From positions 496,001 through 560,000 of the forward strand of contig JABMIG010000032.1 in the NCBI GenBank assembly GCA_013187285.1: DNA of 64,000 nt, written 5' to 3'. A program made the translations under genes and the position numbers. This stretch comes from Cyclotella cryptica. Lineage: Eukaryota; Bacillariophyta; Thalassiosirophyceae; Thalassiosirales; Thalassiosiraceae. The notes under the pieces are model-generated. The model saw only the letters and a program-made list of their open reading frames with translations. It was not told the origin of the DNA and searched no databases. Below are positions 23,231-34,812 of the stretch, one piece after another. Each line of letters opens with the position of its first letter. Position 1 is the first letter of the stretch.

Positions 23231-24190
23231 TAACACTCAAGCAGCATGAAATAAAGTAAGATCACTAGTAACATAAAAAGCTTGCCAACATAATCACTAG
23301 TACCAGTCAGAAATTATAATGAAGCATTATCACTATAATCAATCATTATCATGAGAATTTACCTATTCGTATGTCTTTTTGCCATAATTCTACATCAAGA
23401 AAGCGAAACTACATTTGTCAGCTATTTTTTTGCGCACGCCGAGCAAGAAAAATGGTATTCGATAAGAAGGTGGTCAAAAAATAACTGACATATTGTTCTA
23501 CGTGCAAAAGATACCAGATTCTACAAGGAACTATAATGAATCATTATGTCAGAGTAGATGTGTAAGGAATCCAATGTGATGACCCCTTCCTAATGGATTG
23601 AGGTTACAGGAAATGGGAAGAGGCACCAGAGAGAGGTCCCCAAGGGATGTGCAGTGACGCATGTCTGCTAGATGCAAAATGTGCCATCACAACAAGTGGT
23701 CAAAGATGGGCAATATAGCTGACATTTTAGTGTGTCATTATAATTTCTGACTGGTACCATGTTTACTTGTTGATTGCTGAAACTGTGGACAAGTGTGAAT
23801 GAGAGAGGTAAGGTACCTCCGTTGATGAGGGTGCATCATCGTTGTTGTAGTAGTTAACATTGCGGATATGCCATGGTCTTTACAACAGAGAAAACATTGG
23901 CTTCAACAGACTGGGTAGAATGAGGGATTAAAAAGAGTATTGAAATGCTAGTGTCAAAATATGTAACAAATTGTGTTGAAACAGGCCATTTTTGAAATGC
24001 CATAGCAGGAAGCAATTCAATACATCAACAATAGTAGCAATAGCCACCAAAGAAAAATTTCTTATAGTTTGATCTCAAAACAAATTTCAATCATTCACTT
24101 TGCCCTTCTAAATGTCCATAAAAAGAATGCTCTCAGAGGCAGATTCAGTCAATCTGCCCTGCTATATTTTTTCTGCATTTGTGCAACCAA
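23231..24190 (+). repeat. Duplicated unit, copy B (partial), interrupted by a MITE
   Basis: It begins at the AGCAGCATGAAA(T/C)A(A/G)AGTAAG landmark, matching copies A and C. It is split at GTAC by a 450-bp MITE and resumes with CATGTTTACTTGTTGATTGC. It is more diverged from A and C than they are from each other. It then extends into CCACCAAAGAAAAAT...CTGCATTTG, a segment also seen in copy C (25150-25290) but absent from copy A. Confidence 0.7.
23304..23753. mobile_element. 450-bp MITE with 19-bp TIRs and GTAC target duplication
   Basis: Perfect 19-bp inverted ends (CAGTCAGAAATTATAATGA) at 23304 and 23753, flanked by GTAC on both sides (23300-23303 and 23754-23757). The uninterrupted target (CACTAGTACCATGTTTAC) is preserved in copies A (about 22950) and C (about 24870), so both the insertion and the 4-bp duplication are directly demonstrated. 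No coding capacity. The superfamily is not assigned. Confidence 0.88.
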
Positions 24191-24404
24191 ACAAGTTTGC
24201 TCAGAAATTTGCTCCTCAGGCCGCAGTTGAACAGAAAAGGAAACATCAATTACACAAACAACAATTCCAAGGAAAAATCAAATTGGAGAGGAATGTTTCA
24301 TATATTAAAGTAACAGTCAAATCCATTATGAAATGATAGAAGTAATTTTAAATTAATTATGATTGTAAAATATAACAAAGCATAACATGGGCAACATTGA
24401 TGCC

Positions 24405-25290
24405 TTCTACTTCAAAACACCATGCAACAATCAACCGTTCAATGTTTGAGTAAAACAACAACAAAAAAGTTATTCAAATAAAACAAAACAAAACAAAACA
24501 AATCATGAGAAGAAAATAAACAGCAACATTGATGCCTCCTACTTCAAAACACGACCCAACAATCAACCAGTCAAACAGGTGCCTTGGACTGATAGAACAA
24601 TACCATTGATGAATGGCAATCTGTGGAACAAACAGGTATCTTCACATTCATGGAGCATCACATGCTATTTCAGGTTGTGGTAGCAACAATACACTTTTCA
24701 TTGAGATGGTAGGCAACCATAGCAACAAAGACAGGAGTGATAGGGACAGGGAGGGAAATGACGAATTAAATTAGTTGACATGAATCAATTATTTACAGTT
24801 GTTCGAGCAGCATGAAACAGAGTAAGATCACTAGTAACATAACATAAAAACTTGCTAACATAATCACTAGTACCATGTTTACTTGTTGATTGCTGAAACT
24901 GTGGACAAGTGTGAATGATAGGTAAGGTGCCGCCGTTGATGAGGGTGCACCAGCATTGTTGTTGTGGTTAACATTGCGGATGTGCCACGGTCTTTACAAA
25001 AGTGAAATTATTGGATTCAACAGACTGGGTAGAATGAGGGATTAAAAAGAGTATTGAAATGCTGATATCAAAATATTTCACCAATTGAGTGTAAACTGGC
25101 CATTTTTTAGTGACATAGCAGGAAGCAATTCAATACATCAACAATAGTAGCAACGGCCACCAAAGAAAAATGTCTTATAGTTCATTCTCAAAACAAATTT
25201 GAATGGTTCACTTCCTCCTTCTATTCCATAAAAAGAATAGTCTCAGAGGCAGATTCAGTTCATCTACCCTCCTCCATTTTCCTGCATTTG
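24405..25290 (+). repeat. Duplicated unit, copy C, with short AAAAC run
   Basis: Direct repeat of copy A about 2.03 kb downstream, differing by only scattered substitutions over more than 600 bp, except that the AAAAC run has four copies (24480-24500). Beyond 25150 it matches the right part of copy B. The three copies therefore form an array of overlapping partial duplications. Confidence 0.85.
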
Positions 25291-25295
25291 TCAGT

Positions 25296-26385
25296 AATTC
25301 AAAGAGTTCAAATAGGCAATGTGATAGTCTAGTTGGTATCAAGTTGATATCGTCTTCAAAAATCTACATTTCTTCATAAAACACCTCACGAGCCCCTCTC
25401 TGGCCAATACCAGTAAAGTAGAGGGGGCATTAAATGGCTCTGTATGGTTGTCTCTTCCACTTTTTTTATTACACAGGCAAACTTGTTACATGTGGAAGTA
25501 TTGCCAAGTGTAATAAAAGCACAGTACCTTTTGCCCGTATCTTACTCTACAAGAACATCATGCATGCCTAAGACTATGTAACAGTTATCATATTGTCTTC
25601 TACAGAACAATCATGTAAAAAAGCATGTCAAATGATACTGGGACTTATTTGAATGCCCAAGTAAGAGATGGTTCCCTTTCAAACATGTTTAGTACAATAG
25701 ATATAATGCGATTGGTAACTCTAGTAAGGGTATCATCTCACAGGAGACACAGTAATATTTCCTGCAAAGATGACACCAGGCATGATTCATATTTATAGAT
25801 GAATTGAGAATAGATTAATGGGGTCTCTAAAACAATAATTGACAAAGACATGTTGCAAATTTGTGCATATTATACTCTACAGGGGAGAATGTAGATTACT
25901 ATTTTATGTGTGCTTTATTGTAGAGTTTAATGGATTGTCTTGTGTGACTTATAATCATGAAATCTTCTAGGACATATGAGTTGCTCGTGATCATTGTTGT
26001 GTATTGTGTATTGTGCATGGTGAGTCCTCTGGGGCATCACTTTGAGTAGATCAATATTTAGAGCCACATAGTCATTCGTTACATATGTAATTCTTAATGC
26101 ATTCCAAAACATCTAGGCTGGTTCTTGCTAGTTCCCCATTTCTATACCTTATGTGCCTGTCACAAAGAATTCTTGACTTTTAACTCTGACTTACTTTGGC
26201 ACTCTATCAACCAAGACATCGTCCTATACAAGATGTTTATATCAAATATGCTGGGAAAGTGATTCCAGTGAAATGCCTTTCAGTAATTCAAAGAGTCATG
26301 GTGCCAGTATAGTTGGTATCAAGTTGGTATCCGCTTCAAAAATCCACATTTCTTCATAAAACTGCTCATTAGCCCCTCTCTAAGT
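25296..26385. repeat. Pair of about 105-bp direct repeats flanking unassigned sequence
   Basis: 25296-25400 and 26279-26385 share CAGTAATTCAAAGAGT, TAGTTGGTATCAAGTTG(A/G)T, CTTCAAAAATC(T/C)ACATTTC and (G/T)AGCCCCTCTCT. Between them, 25925-26000 matches the subterminal part of the TIR family (TGAAATCTTCTAGGACAT; compare 19690-19755), so a fragment of that family is also buried here. No gene is recognised. Confidence 0.6.
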
Positions 26386-27400
26386 CTATGGTCAGAAAAA
26401 AAACACTTTTGCCGGAAACCCTTTGGGAGAAAGGTCCGGGAACTATTGACAATTGGATACAGTATGGACTGCTGCTTACTGATGAACCAATAGAGCTACT
26501 GATCGTCACCAACAAATTAATGTGTGATGAAGTTAAAGCTCAGATTAGTTATGCAACTTCAAGATTTCTTGGGTTTATTAATTTTCATGCCTTCAAGCTC
26601 CTTGTGCTAGATATGAAAAGAATGGTCTTTAAGGGGGCTAGTTTGTGAAAGCCTCCGTCAACATGGACAGTGATAAAAGTGTGCTGTGTACTTATTCTAA
26701 GATTTTTATACCATCAATGTGTGCTGACTCTAAGATTTTAATACTATCTGCAATCTTTACTTTTAGTTGTCAAATTGCGTTGTTGTCTAATAATATAAAC
26801 ACTATAAGAGTATCAATATGTGACGAAGTGAGAAATCAACCCATTGGCACTCTTTCAAAGCTCTGAAGAGTCTTTAAGTAGAAATGGGGAGGGGCTCTGT
26901 GTAGGATGACTGAGTCGAGAGAAATGTTTAAGCCCTCCTAAATCAAAGTAACTGTGTAACTCTATCATGAGGTGACAGAAGTAATTTCAAATTGATTGTG
27001 ATAGTAAAATGAAATAAAATTGGAATCATTACAAGTAATTTATAGTTGGAATTAAATTCATCTGTTGTTACGTGCCCTAACGCAAGTGAACTTTTAAAAT
27101 AATTGCCCTAACGCAAGTGAACTTTTAAAATAATTTCTGATCCACTATGCGGTTGATTGTTGTTTATTTTTGTAGCTGTGTTCAATTTACTGTGGGGAGC
27201 TTGAGAAGTGACAACTGATTGAAAAAATCATGTGTAAGCGACGAGAGATTCGAACATCCTCAAAGTAGCAATGGGTTCTTACAGTACTCTTGATGTATGA
27301 GATTGCGGGCCATATCCGCATGAGGGCAGAAACGGCGGGATGCCCTTGCTATTGCTTTAATTGCGTGCCCCCTTCGTCTATCATCAAAAACACTGCGACC
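26386..27400. repeat. Gene-free stretch with a 31-bp tandem duplication
   Basis: CCCTAACGCAAGTGAACTTT plus the following AAAATAATT is repeated head to tail at about 27075-27136. A plus ORF of 86 residues at 26388-26648 (MVRKKTLLPETLWEKGPGTI...) has no recognised domain and is not followed by a gene structure I can build. Confidence 0.45.
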
Positions 27401-28060
27401 TGAAATTGAAGTGGTGAAAATGGTGTCATATCTCAACAAAATCATCGAATGGGGCCAAATTTAGCAGGTGGATGGTATCAGAGGATGTGGCGGTGAGGGC
27501 GATGGTGGCAGAGCTGGTGTTGCATTGGTAGTTTTTGAGTAAGAGGTGATCTGACGGCGGCAGCTTGGAAATCGTCATGGTGGGGAACCGAAGAAGGATG
27601 AAGTAGGATGACGTATTATCATATGTCACGGTAGATTTCGGCAACATGTGTTTTTTTCTGTGAAGCCAACTTTTCTGTACGAGGTGTTAGACGTAGTCAA
27701 GTATCGTGAGCTCACATGTCACGTTTCTTGACTTCGTGAAATACTTTAAACTCCCACGAATGCATTTACTGAGGACATTGAACTAATTTGTAAGACCTTA
27801 AACTAAAATAATATCCGCTAAACTAATGAGAAAGACACTAAACTAAAAAAATAATAGTGGCAATACTTTAAACTAAAATAATTTTTGTAGTGAGACAATG
27901 AACTTAATGGAGTTTTCTTGCAAAAACGCTGAACTAAACGCAAATATCTGAAAGACAATGAACTAAAGCAAGTATTAGTGGTAAAATACAATGAACTAAG
28001 ACATGTGCAGGAATCACGGTGAACAAAGAGTGTGAGATAATTTTTCCAGTCAGCTATTCC
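27400..28060 (-). mobile_element. Inverted fragment of the TIR family lacking its terminal repeat
   Basis: Read on the minus strand, it matches the left part of the truncated copy at 19430-20050: TTTAGTTC-type subterminal words (27730-28010), a GTGACATGTGAG...CACGATAC passage (about 27740-27690), then GCCGTCAGATCACCTCTT..., GCAACACCAGCTCTGCCACC and ...TTTGGCCCCATTCG. The outer end near 28060 has no recognisable TIR and abuts another member of the family. Confidence 0.6.
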
Positions 28061-28358
28061 CGCTGCTCCCTGACGCACCCCATTTTGTAACAAAAAAATA
28101 TCGATTCTCGTTAATTTTCTTAGATTGACTTTAACTTTTCTCACAGCGCTCGGAGCGCGATTTGGAGGAAATACTACAAATTCCTCTGTTCGCGAGCTTT
28201 CGATTGGTATATACTGCTTGCCCTTCAAAATTGCCCTCAAACGTAGATCATAGAAAAAATATGCGGTCTTGACGCATCGTGCACATGTTGTTACACAGTG
28301 AATTACTTCTTAGTGACAGGACATAATCACAACAACATAGTGTTGCCTTGCTCCAAAC

Positions 28359-28559
28359 ATGACTAGGAGTGAGGACGAGCTTAAGGCTCTTGTGAAAAAG
28401 GCCGCCAAGGCCAAATCTGAGCATGTAACTCTCAGCATCCCGGAGGCAATGAGAGTGGCAACTTTTTCTCTCGAGGAGAGTAATGATCACACTCTCCAGA
28501 TGAGAGTACGCAGAGCATACCTGCCACCTCCACAGGCAATTAATGTTCTTTTGATTTGA
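28359..28559 (+). CDS. Short ORF inside the TIR element, possibly a DNA-binding remnant
   Basis: 66 residues, MTRSEDELKALVKKAAKAK..., followed by SIPEAMRVATFSLEESNDH and QMRVRRAYLPPPQ. Charged helix, short turn, helix, then a basic stretch: the look of a helix-turn-helix of a transposase N terminus. The same ATG and first 13 codons are present in the sister copy (minus strand near 14735), where the frame soon closes. The transposase body is missing. This is inferred from residue pattern only. Confidence 0.35.
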   Translation: MTRSEDELKALVKKAAKAKSEHVTLSIPEAMRVATFSLEESNDHTLQMRVRRAYLPPPQAINVLLI

Positions 28560-28668
28560 TTGGGAGTTTTCATTTAACAATTATAATACTTATTACAGTT
28601 CTTAGATTAATTGACAGGTGTGTACTGTTTATACTTTTGATGAGCTTCAAAATGATTTTTCTGTCATG

Positions 28669-29122
28669 TCTAGGAAGTGGTAAGTGTTGAACTAATGTGC
28701 ACTTGTTGAAGTACCAGCATAGACTTGCATACAGAGATGTTGCGTTCAAGTAAAAAGTAAAAATTATGATTTTAAAAGTTCTATCTAAAGTGATGCTCTG
28801 TTCCTGTAAGAGCATGCAGTCGGGCTAGATAGAGGAAAACTTATCATAAAATAGTCGTGTCAGGATTATTCAGAAATATCCAGACATGATACCAAATACG
28901 CCCCGTGTTTGTTCCACAAACACGAATAATACTAGCTATTCGTCATCACGACTAGCTGTACTGAAAAACAAGAACACGACAATCAACATGTCATGAACAG
29001 GTGGCACAATCACGATTACATTTATCATACGATCACGATAAAACGGATCGCACGATCACGATCACGGGGATCGTACCATCACGAGTGGTCAAACAGCCTC
29101 GACCAATCGTACGATCCCAACA
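28669..29122 (-). repeat. 3' LTR of the nested copia element
   Basis: 454 bp, same length as the 5' LTR and about 96.7% identical. The part nearest the LTR start on the minus strand is packed with ATCACGAT/ATCGTACGAT words, a CpG-rich palindromic block. A TCATG duplication lies immediately outside at 28664-28668. Confidence 0.92.
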
Positions 29123-29150
29123 CTACCTCTCGAGTGCATGCTCATTAGAC

Positions 29151-32100
29151 CTACCACCCTAACAACTTGCGTCTCAAATATTCAAAGGTAGGTCTTGGTA
29201 GTCCTTTGGTGAACATGTCTCCTAATTGTTCCACAGTATTAATCTTGAAAAGCCTAATCCCCCTCAAGACTATCTGTTCACGAAACCAAATTGTCTTGAT
29301 GGCATAGTGCTTGCTCCTTGGAGTAAACTGTGGTGGGAGAGTCTCTGCGAGCACTAAAGCTCCAGCATTATCCTCATGGATCGACACATTCATCGTTGCT
29401 CCACTCACTGGCAAACCTACCTTTGTTCCCAACAAAGAAACCATATCCATTATAGGAAACAGTTCTCGGCAACAGTGAGCCAAAGCGATGACCTCTGCCT
29501 CCATAGTTGACAATGCTGTCTCGGTCTGCAGCTTGGATTGCCACAAAACTGGACAGTTTGCAACAGTGATCACAAAACCAGTCCTGCTCTTGACACAAGA
29601 TGGATCATTTGAGTCCTCATGTCCATACATTCCAGCAAAGTCAGCGTCCGGATAACAATCTATCTTGAGCTTTTTGGAAGGATTCACGACAAGACCACGG
29701 TCACGAGTCGCCTTGAGATATCGACCAATTCTCTTGAGTGCCAACTCATGGGATCTTCTTGGACAAAACATATACCTAGCACAACAATTGACTGCATAGG
29801 CAATATCAGGTTGAGTATGCCCAGCCAGATAGAGAAGCATCCCAACAACACTACTGTAGCTGAAATCTCCTAAGGCCGGGTCACCATCGACATCCTTGAC
29901 CAGGGGATTTGCTTCAGCAGGAGTGAACTTTCCTGAGGTCGTCTCAATGTCTATCCCCAGAGTCTCGATCACTCTGTCAATCAAACCAGTCTGTTTCAAC
30001 TCCATCAGCCCAGTTGATTTATCAATCTCCATTCTGACACCCAGAAATCCAGCAGCATCGCTTTCCTGCTCCAATGACACACCAGCAGAGATCAGTTGAT
30101 CCACCAGCTTGTCAATGTCAGACTCATCAAGTGCCCAGAAGATTAAGTCATCTATGTAACAGATGCACATAACCTTTTCACCAATGAATAGACAGGGGTC
30201 AAACGTTGATTGTTCCATGCCACACAAGTTCATCTTCTCTGTAAGATAGAGCCAGAATGCCCTTGGGCTTTGACGCAACCCATAAAGAGTCTTCTTGAGC
30301 TTGAGGACTTTCCCTTGCTTCCTAAACCCTCGAGGCATTTCAACATAGATGTCATCACCCTTCTCAACATCAGCATGAACAAAGGCAGCAGTGATGTCAC
30401 CTTGTTTGGACTTCAAACCAAGCAGCACTTCAAGTATCAGCATCAATTGAATAATTGTCCACTGAACCACTGGGGCANNNNNNNNNNGAAACAAGTCTTG
30501 AATTTCTTTGTGAATCCACCAGGGAACCGTTTTAGCTTGAAGGACCATGTTGAATCAATGACATTGACTCCCTCTGGACGATCGACTACATCCCAAACAC
30601 CCATCTTCTCTAACGTCTCAATTTCCTTGACCGCAGCCTTCCAGTATCCGTTGGCAAGTGGGCTTTTCATTGCTTCCCACCAGTTTGGATTATCTGCTTT
30701 TGATGCTTCTGCCTTAGCCTTGAGGAACAAGGGATGAACCCAATTAACAATGAGTTTTTGAGTCGTTCCTTTATAACCACAACTGTTTGCGGCAAAAGAG
30801 ATGAAACGAGATAGGGGACTGTCCAACAGCTCTTGCACAGTAGGAACATCATCTCGCAGTTCCATGGCGTTCAGCATCCGATCAGATTCTTCCATCCGTT
30901 TCTTCAGTCTCTGACGATACTTCATCCTCTTACGGGCAACTGCACACTTGTAGGCTCTAACAGGCATGTCTTGACTCTTGGAACAGGCAAAGACATTGTG
31001 ACGTTTGTTCTCAAAGTCAATGACAAGTGGGTGCTCCTTCTTTCGATTACGCCGTGGATATCGTGGACTGATGTGTTCTTGCTTGTTTGCACCAACATCT
31101 CCACCAGGATCAAAAGTTAGTTCTGGCTCATCTGCACCAATATCTCCACCAGGATCAAAAGAATCACCATGATCGCCAATGTCTCCCTCTTGATGTGATG
31201 GAGCAATAGAGTCATTGTCGGAATCATCATCATCTGAGTCAGAAACAATTGAAAGTGGTGGGATGTGTGGATCATCATCATCAGGTGTGGGGTCCGGGAG
31301 GGAGGTGGGAGCAGGAATTCGCATACGCTTGGACCGCTCCCTCTCTTCGGTGCTCTCCCTCTGGCGACGAAGCCAAACTCGACGGTCCCTTTGTTCTGAC
31401 TCATCCAACCAAACTTCATCCAAAGGTGGAGGGTGATGAACAAGGTTACCAGAGGAATCAAACTCATCTTCGGCATACACATCAAGATTGTAGTCAAAAA
31501 AGGTTGTTGCAGATGGAGTTGACCAAGGCGTCATTGTCACCAGAACTGAATACAGTCTGAAGCAAGTCGTCAAAGACCACATGATATTGAGGAGAAACAA
31601 ATCCAGTAGCAAGATGGCAAACATTAGCCACTAAGGATGAATGCCCGTCGGAGAAACCCATGAACTGGCCAAGGCGAGACCGGCAATTCCATTTAGGAAT
31701 CTTCTTCCCATCCTGTAACTTGGGATCAAGCACAAAGACAGGACAACCCCAGACATGGGAACGTAATAAATCCCTATGGTCGGCCTTGGTTTTTGAGAGC
31801 AATTCCAATGGGGTTAACCCAGTAGTTTGGCTAGGTATGCGGCCATGCAGCATGCTTGATGGCAAAACCCCACAAGGCCAAGTCATCGACTCCTCGTTCA
31901 GACCAATGAAGAAAAACATGAACCATTAAGGTCCGGGCCATGTAGATGATAGTCTGTATTGCGCGCTCAGCCAATGCATTCTGATGTTTTGCACCAACAC
32001 CCGAGAAACTCTGAGATTGATGCTTCTGTTTGCAATCAGCTCGAAACATATCGGCAGTGAAAATACCATTGTCACTGTGCAAGTGGGAAATTTCTGCAGC

Positions 32101-32559
32101 AGCAATCTCCCAGAGCCATTCTTCGAAGCGCATCTTAGACATGAGAGTTTCACCAGCACCTAACGAAACCTGACACTATACCCAAATGATGCCAGTAGCA
32201 GCGTCCTGAAAAATAGTCCCACCATGGAATTTCTCACGAGAAGACTCTTTACCATAACCACTAAGCAAACGCCCAGGTGTATTGACCACAAACTGGTCAG
32301 CGGAAACAAAGTCATCCGCCTCATACTTGTTCCTGGATAGTAGGCCTTCCTTCTCGGGGATTGCAGTGCTGCGCTTTACTTGTGGATTGCGACGCTTTCC
32401 ACGAGCCAGCTCACAGGAACGACATAAGGGAATATGACAATTTGGTGTAGATACAAATGTGGGAGAGATAACTGGTGGAAGTATGTGTTCTCTTCCATCA
32501 GCATCAATGGCCTTGTTCTCTTGCATCATTTCCTGAATGCGTTGCATGCCAATTCCCAA
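29151..32559 (-). pseudogene. pol region of the nested copia element (integrase, RT, RNase H)
   Basis: Integrase-related segments lie around 32560-31500 (HIPLCRSCELARGKRR, then a DNGIFTADMFRADC core and NALAERAIQTIIYMARTLMV). The RT follows with IDSTWSFKLKRFPGG, GDITAAFVHADVEKGDDIYV, KTLYGLRQSPRAFW and the catalytic CYIDDLIF. RNase H follows with DADFAG, ALSTMEAEVIALA, HEDNAGA and TPRSKHYAIK. Order integrase-RT-RNase H is diagnostic of Ty1/copia. The region is a fossil broken in several places. Confidence 0.88.
30478..30487. other. Assembly gap (10 N)
   Basis: Ten unknown bases within the RT region of the nested copia element. The gap size may be a placeholder, so element length and frame across it are uncertain. 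Confidence 0.99.
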
Positions 32560-32640
32560 TCTGTTGATGGAACCAATGGAAGCTGGAGCTGAAGAAGTTG
32601 CAAGCGAAGGAGATGAAACAAGCCCTGCTTGACGCTGTTC

Positions 32641-34053
32641 TTAAGCAATCTTCTGATGATTGGGATGGGTTGCAGGCAATGCTGAGGGAAAAGAAGATGG
32701 ATTGGAAGTGAAAGCAGCATGGAACCCTGAAGTATGGGTGCAGTTCCATCCACAACCCTTGCTGCAAAACATATGCCAGACGTTGTTAAATTTCTCAATG
32801 CCGCTTCCAGAGGGCTTTTGTTGATTTCCACCACTACCAAACCTTGATCTCTCATATTGTTTGCTACCAGAAGCAGAGCCTCCAGACCCAGATTTCTTCT
32901 TCTTGTCTTCCTCCCACTTCTTCTTGTTGGCCTCAATGCGAGCTTGATCTTTGGGCAGCTTGCATTTGTTGACCCCTTGGTCGCCATTGCAATTCCAACA
33001 GGCACCAGCACGACCTCCTCCACTGGGAATGTGCCAACTATTTCCTGTGGACAATGAGTTATAAAGATCAGTGGCCTTGGAGAGAATGCCCACAATATGA
33101 CCAAGTGCTGACTGGCTTCCACCAGTGTAGGTAGTCAAAGTTTGACCAGAGCGATACATGGTACTCTCCAACTTAAATACCTCAGTGAACTTGGAGACAG
33201 AACCCTTGGCAAGTCCATCCATCACGTCACTCACAGCCTCATCTGACAAGGCGTCTACTCTTGCAAGGCTTTTGACTACAGCAGTCAACTGCTTGGTGGC
33301 AAGAAAAACATTTTCACCCTTGAACTTAGCAATCCCATCTCTGCCAAACCTCGTAATAACAGACTTGAGTGCAGCAACTACATCAGAAGTCATCTGGAAC
33401 ATGTGGGATATGATCAAGTAAAGATACGTTGCACCACCCTTCTCAAATGGCTCCAGTGCCTCGAACGAGTCCTTGATACCGTCCTTAAGGTCTTGTGTGC
33501 AGGAGTTGCGAAGAAAAGCAAGTAGCCAGGCACTAGACCTGCAACTCTCATCACCAGCTTGACGATTAACGTCAGATTGCCATTGTTTGACCTGCTGCAG
33601 GGTAAGATGTGTCCAATCCTCAAACAGGTTAATGGTTTCATCACCATACTTTTCCCAAACGGCAGTTGCAGATTGATTAGAAACTTTCCTAACCAATACA
33701 ATCTCCATAAAATCATATCCAACACAAAGTTTTTGGGCATCTTCAATCTTCGAATAATTCCCAACAAATTGTTCTTGGATATTGTGGTAGACAGCATTCC
33801 CTGGATCTGCTTCGCCGTCCTCACTCTTAGTCACAAAATGCTTAGCAGCACCTAGCTTTGGACTCAAAGCAGCAGCGGCAAGGGCGTACGCGGATGAATA
33901 CTCCTTCGATCCCTCTATGCCACGCTTGTTCTTGGGAATGATGACTTGATTCTTCGCGAAGTCAAATTCACTAATAGGACTTGAATCCACAAAGAAATTC
34001 TTGAGTTGATTGACGATGTCTTGAGTGTCTGACAGAGTGTTTTCGGTGTGCAC
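32641..34053 (-). CDS. gag-like protein of the nested copia element
   Basis: 470-residue open frame, first after the 5' LTR and leader. Long helical N-terminal two thirds (residues 1-340). A small Cys cluster CWNCNGDQGVNKC follows near 354-366, then a Lys/Gly/Ser-rich stretch and a second Cys/His patch (MFCSKGCGWNCTH). This matches recalled Gag proteins of diatom CoDi elements: particle assembly and RNA binding. Part of a fossil. Confidence 0.8.
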   Translation of the reverse strand: MHTENTLSDTQDIVNQLKNFFVDSSPISEFDFAKNQVIIPKNKRGIEGSKEYSSAYALAAAALSPKLGAAKHFVTKSEDGEADPGNAVYHNIQEQFVGNYSKIEDAQKLCVGYDFMEIVLVRKVSNQSATAVWEKYGDETINLFEDWTHLTLQQVKQWQSDVNRQAGDESCRSSAWLLAFLRNSCTQDLKDGIKDSFEALEPFEKGGATYLYLIISHMFQMTSDVVAALKSVITRFGRDGIAKFKGENVFLATKQLTAVVKSLARVDALSDEAVSDVMDGLAKGSVSKFTEVFKLESTMYRSGQTLTTYTGGSQSALGHIVGILSKATDLYNSLSTGNSWHIPSGGGRAGACWNCNGDQGVNKCKLPKDQARIEANKKKWEEDKKKKSGSGGSASGSKQYERSRFGSGGNQQKPSGSGIEKFNNVWHMFCSKGCGWNCTHTSGFHAAFTSNPSSFPSALPATHPNHQKIA

Positions 34054-34358
34054 TCCGGCAACAGATATGACTAATTCTCTTGATTCATCAAAGCCAATGC
34101 GCCGGGCAGAATCAACAATCCTAGTCTCTCACGACTGAGCTGAGGTTGGTGATAATAACTCGGCAAAGTTCTCTAAATCCTCTAAATTGGATTCAAACAC
34201 AGCTTTGTCACTGCTCATGTACAAGGCTCAACTTAAAAATAGATTGTTTCCAAACAGGGGAACAACCCAACTTGAAGACAGACAGTCACTTATGCAAGAA
34301 ACACCCCAAATCGTAAACAAAGTGCAGACTCAGTGCCAGGAACCTTGGGCTCGTAACC

Positions 34359-34812
34359 TCTAGGAAGTGGTAAGTGTTGAACTAATGTGCACTTGTTGAA
34401 GTACCAGCATAGACTTGCATACAGAGATGTTGTGTTCAAGTAAAAAGTAAAAATTATGATTTTAAAAGTTCTATCTAAAGTGATGCTCTGTTCCTGTAAG
34501 AGCATGCAGTCGGGCTAGATAGACGAAAACTTATCATAAAATAGTCGTGTCAGGATTATTCAGAAATATCCGGACACGATACCAAATACGCCCCATGTTC
34601 GTTCCACGAACACGAATAATACTAGCTATTCGTCATCACGACTAGCTGTACTGAAAAACAAGAACACAACAATCAACATGTCATGAACAGGTGGCACGAT
34701 CACGATTACATTTATCGTACGATCACAATAAAACGGATCGCACGATCACGATCACGGGGATCGTACCATCACGAGTGGTCGAACAGCCTCAACCAATCAT
34801 ACAATCCCAACA
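34359..34812 (-). repeat. 5' LTR of the nested copia element
   Basis: Begins TGTTGGGATTGTATGATTGG at 34812 on the minus strand and ends CTTCCTAGA at 34359. It is followed inward by GGTTACGAGCCCAAGG, the expected place of a primer-binding site. A TCATG duplication lies at 34813-34817. Confidence 0.92.

Larger units (their letters stand above)
28669..34812 (-). mobile_element. Ty1/copia retrotransposon (CoDi-like) with two LTRs, nested in a TIR element
   Basis: 6,144 bp on the minus strand. LTRs of 454 bp each at 34359-34812 (5') and 28669-29122 (3'), starting TGTTGGGAT. The target duplication is 5 bp (TCATG on the plus strand). Order: LTR, gag (34053-32641), protease/integrase region (about 32640-31490), RT and RNase H (31624-29151), LTR. 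A purine-rich GAGAGGTAG precedes the 3' LTR. The LTRs differ at 15 of 454 positions (about 96.7% identity). The coding part is interrupted in several places and contains a 10-N gap. It is moderately young by LTR identity, but the differences are almost all at CpG sites, so age may be overestimated. Confidence 0.92.

Noticed and set aside
27240-27330. Possible tRNA on the minus strand (GTTCGAATCTCTCGTCGC resembles a B box and 3' acceptor end)
   Set aside because: No matching T-stem, anticodon stem or 5' acceptor arm can be paired upstream; only the B-box-like word fits.
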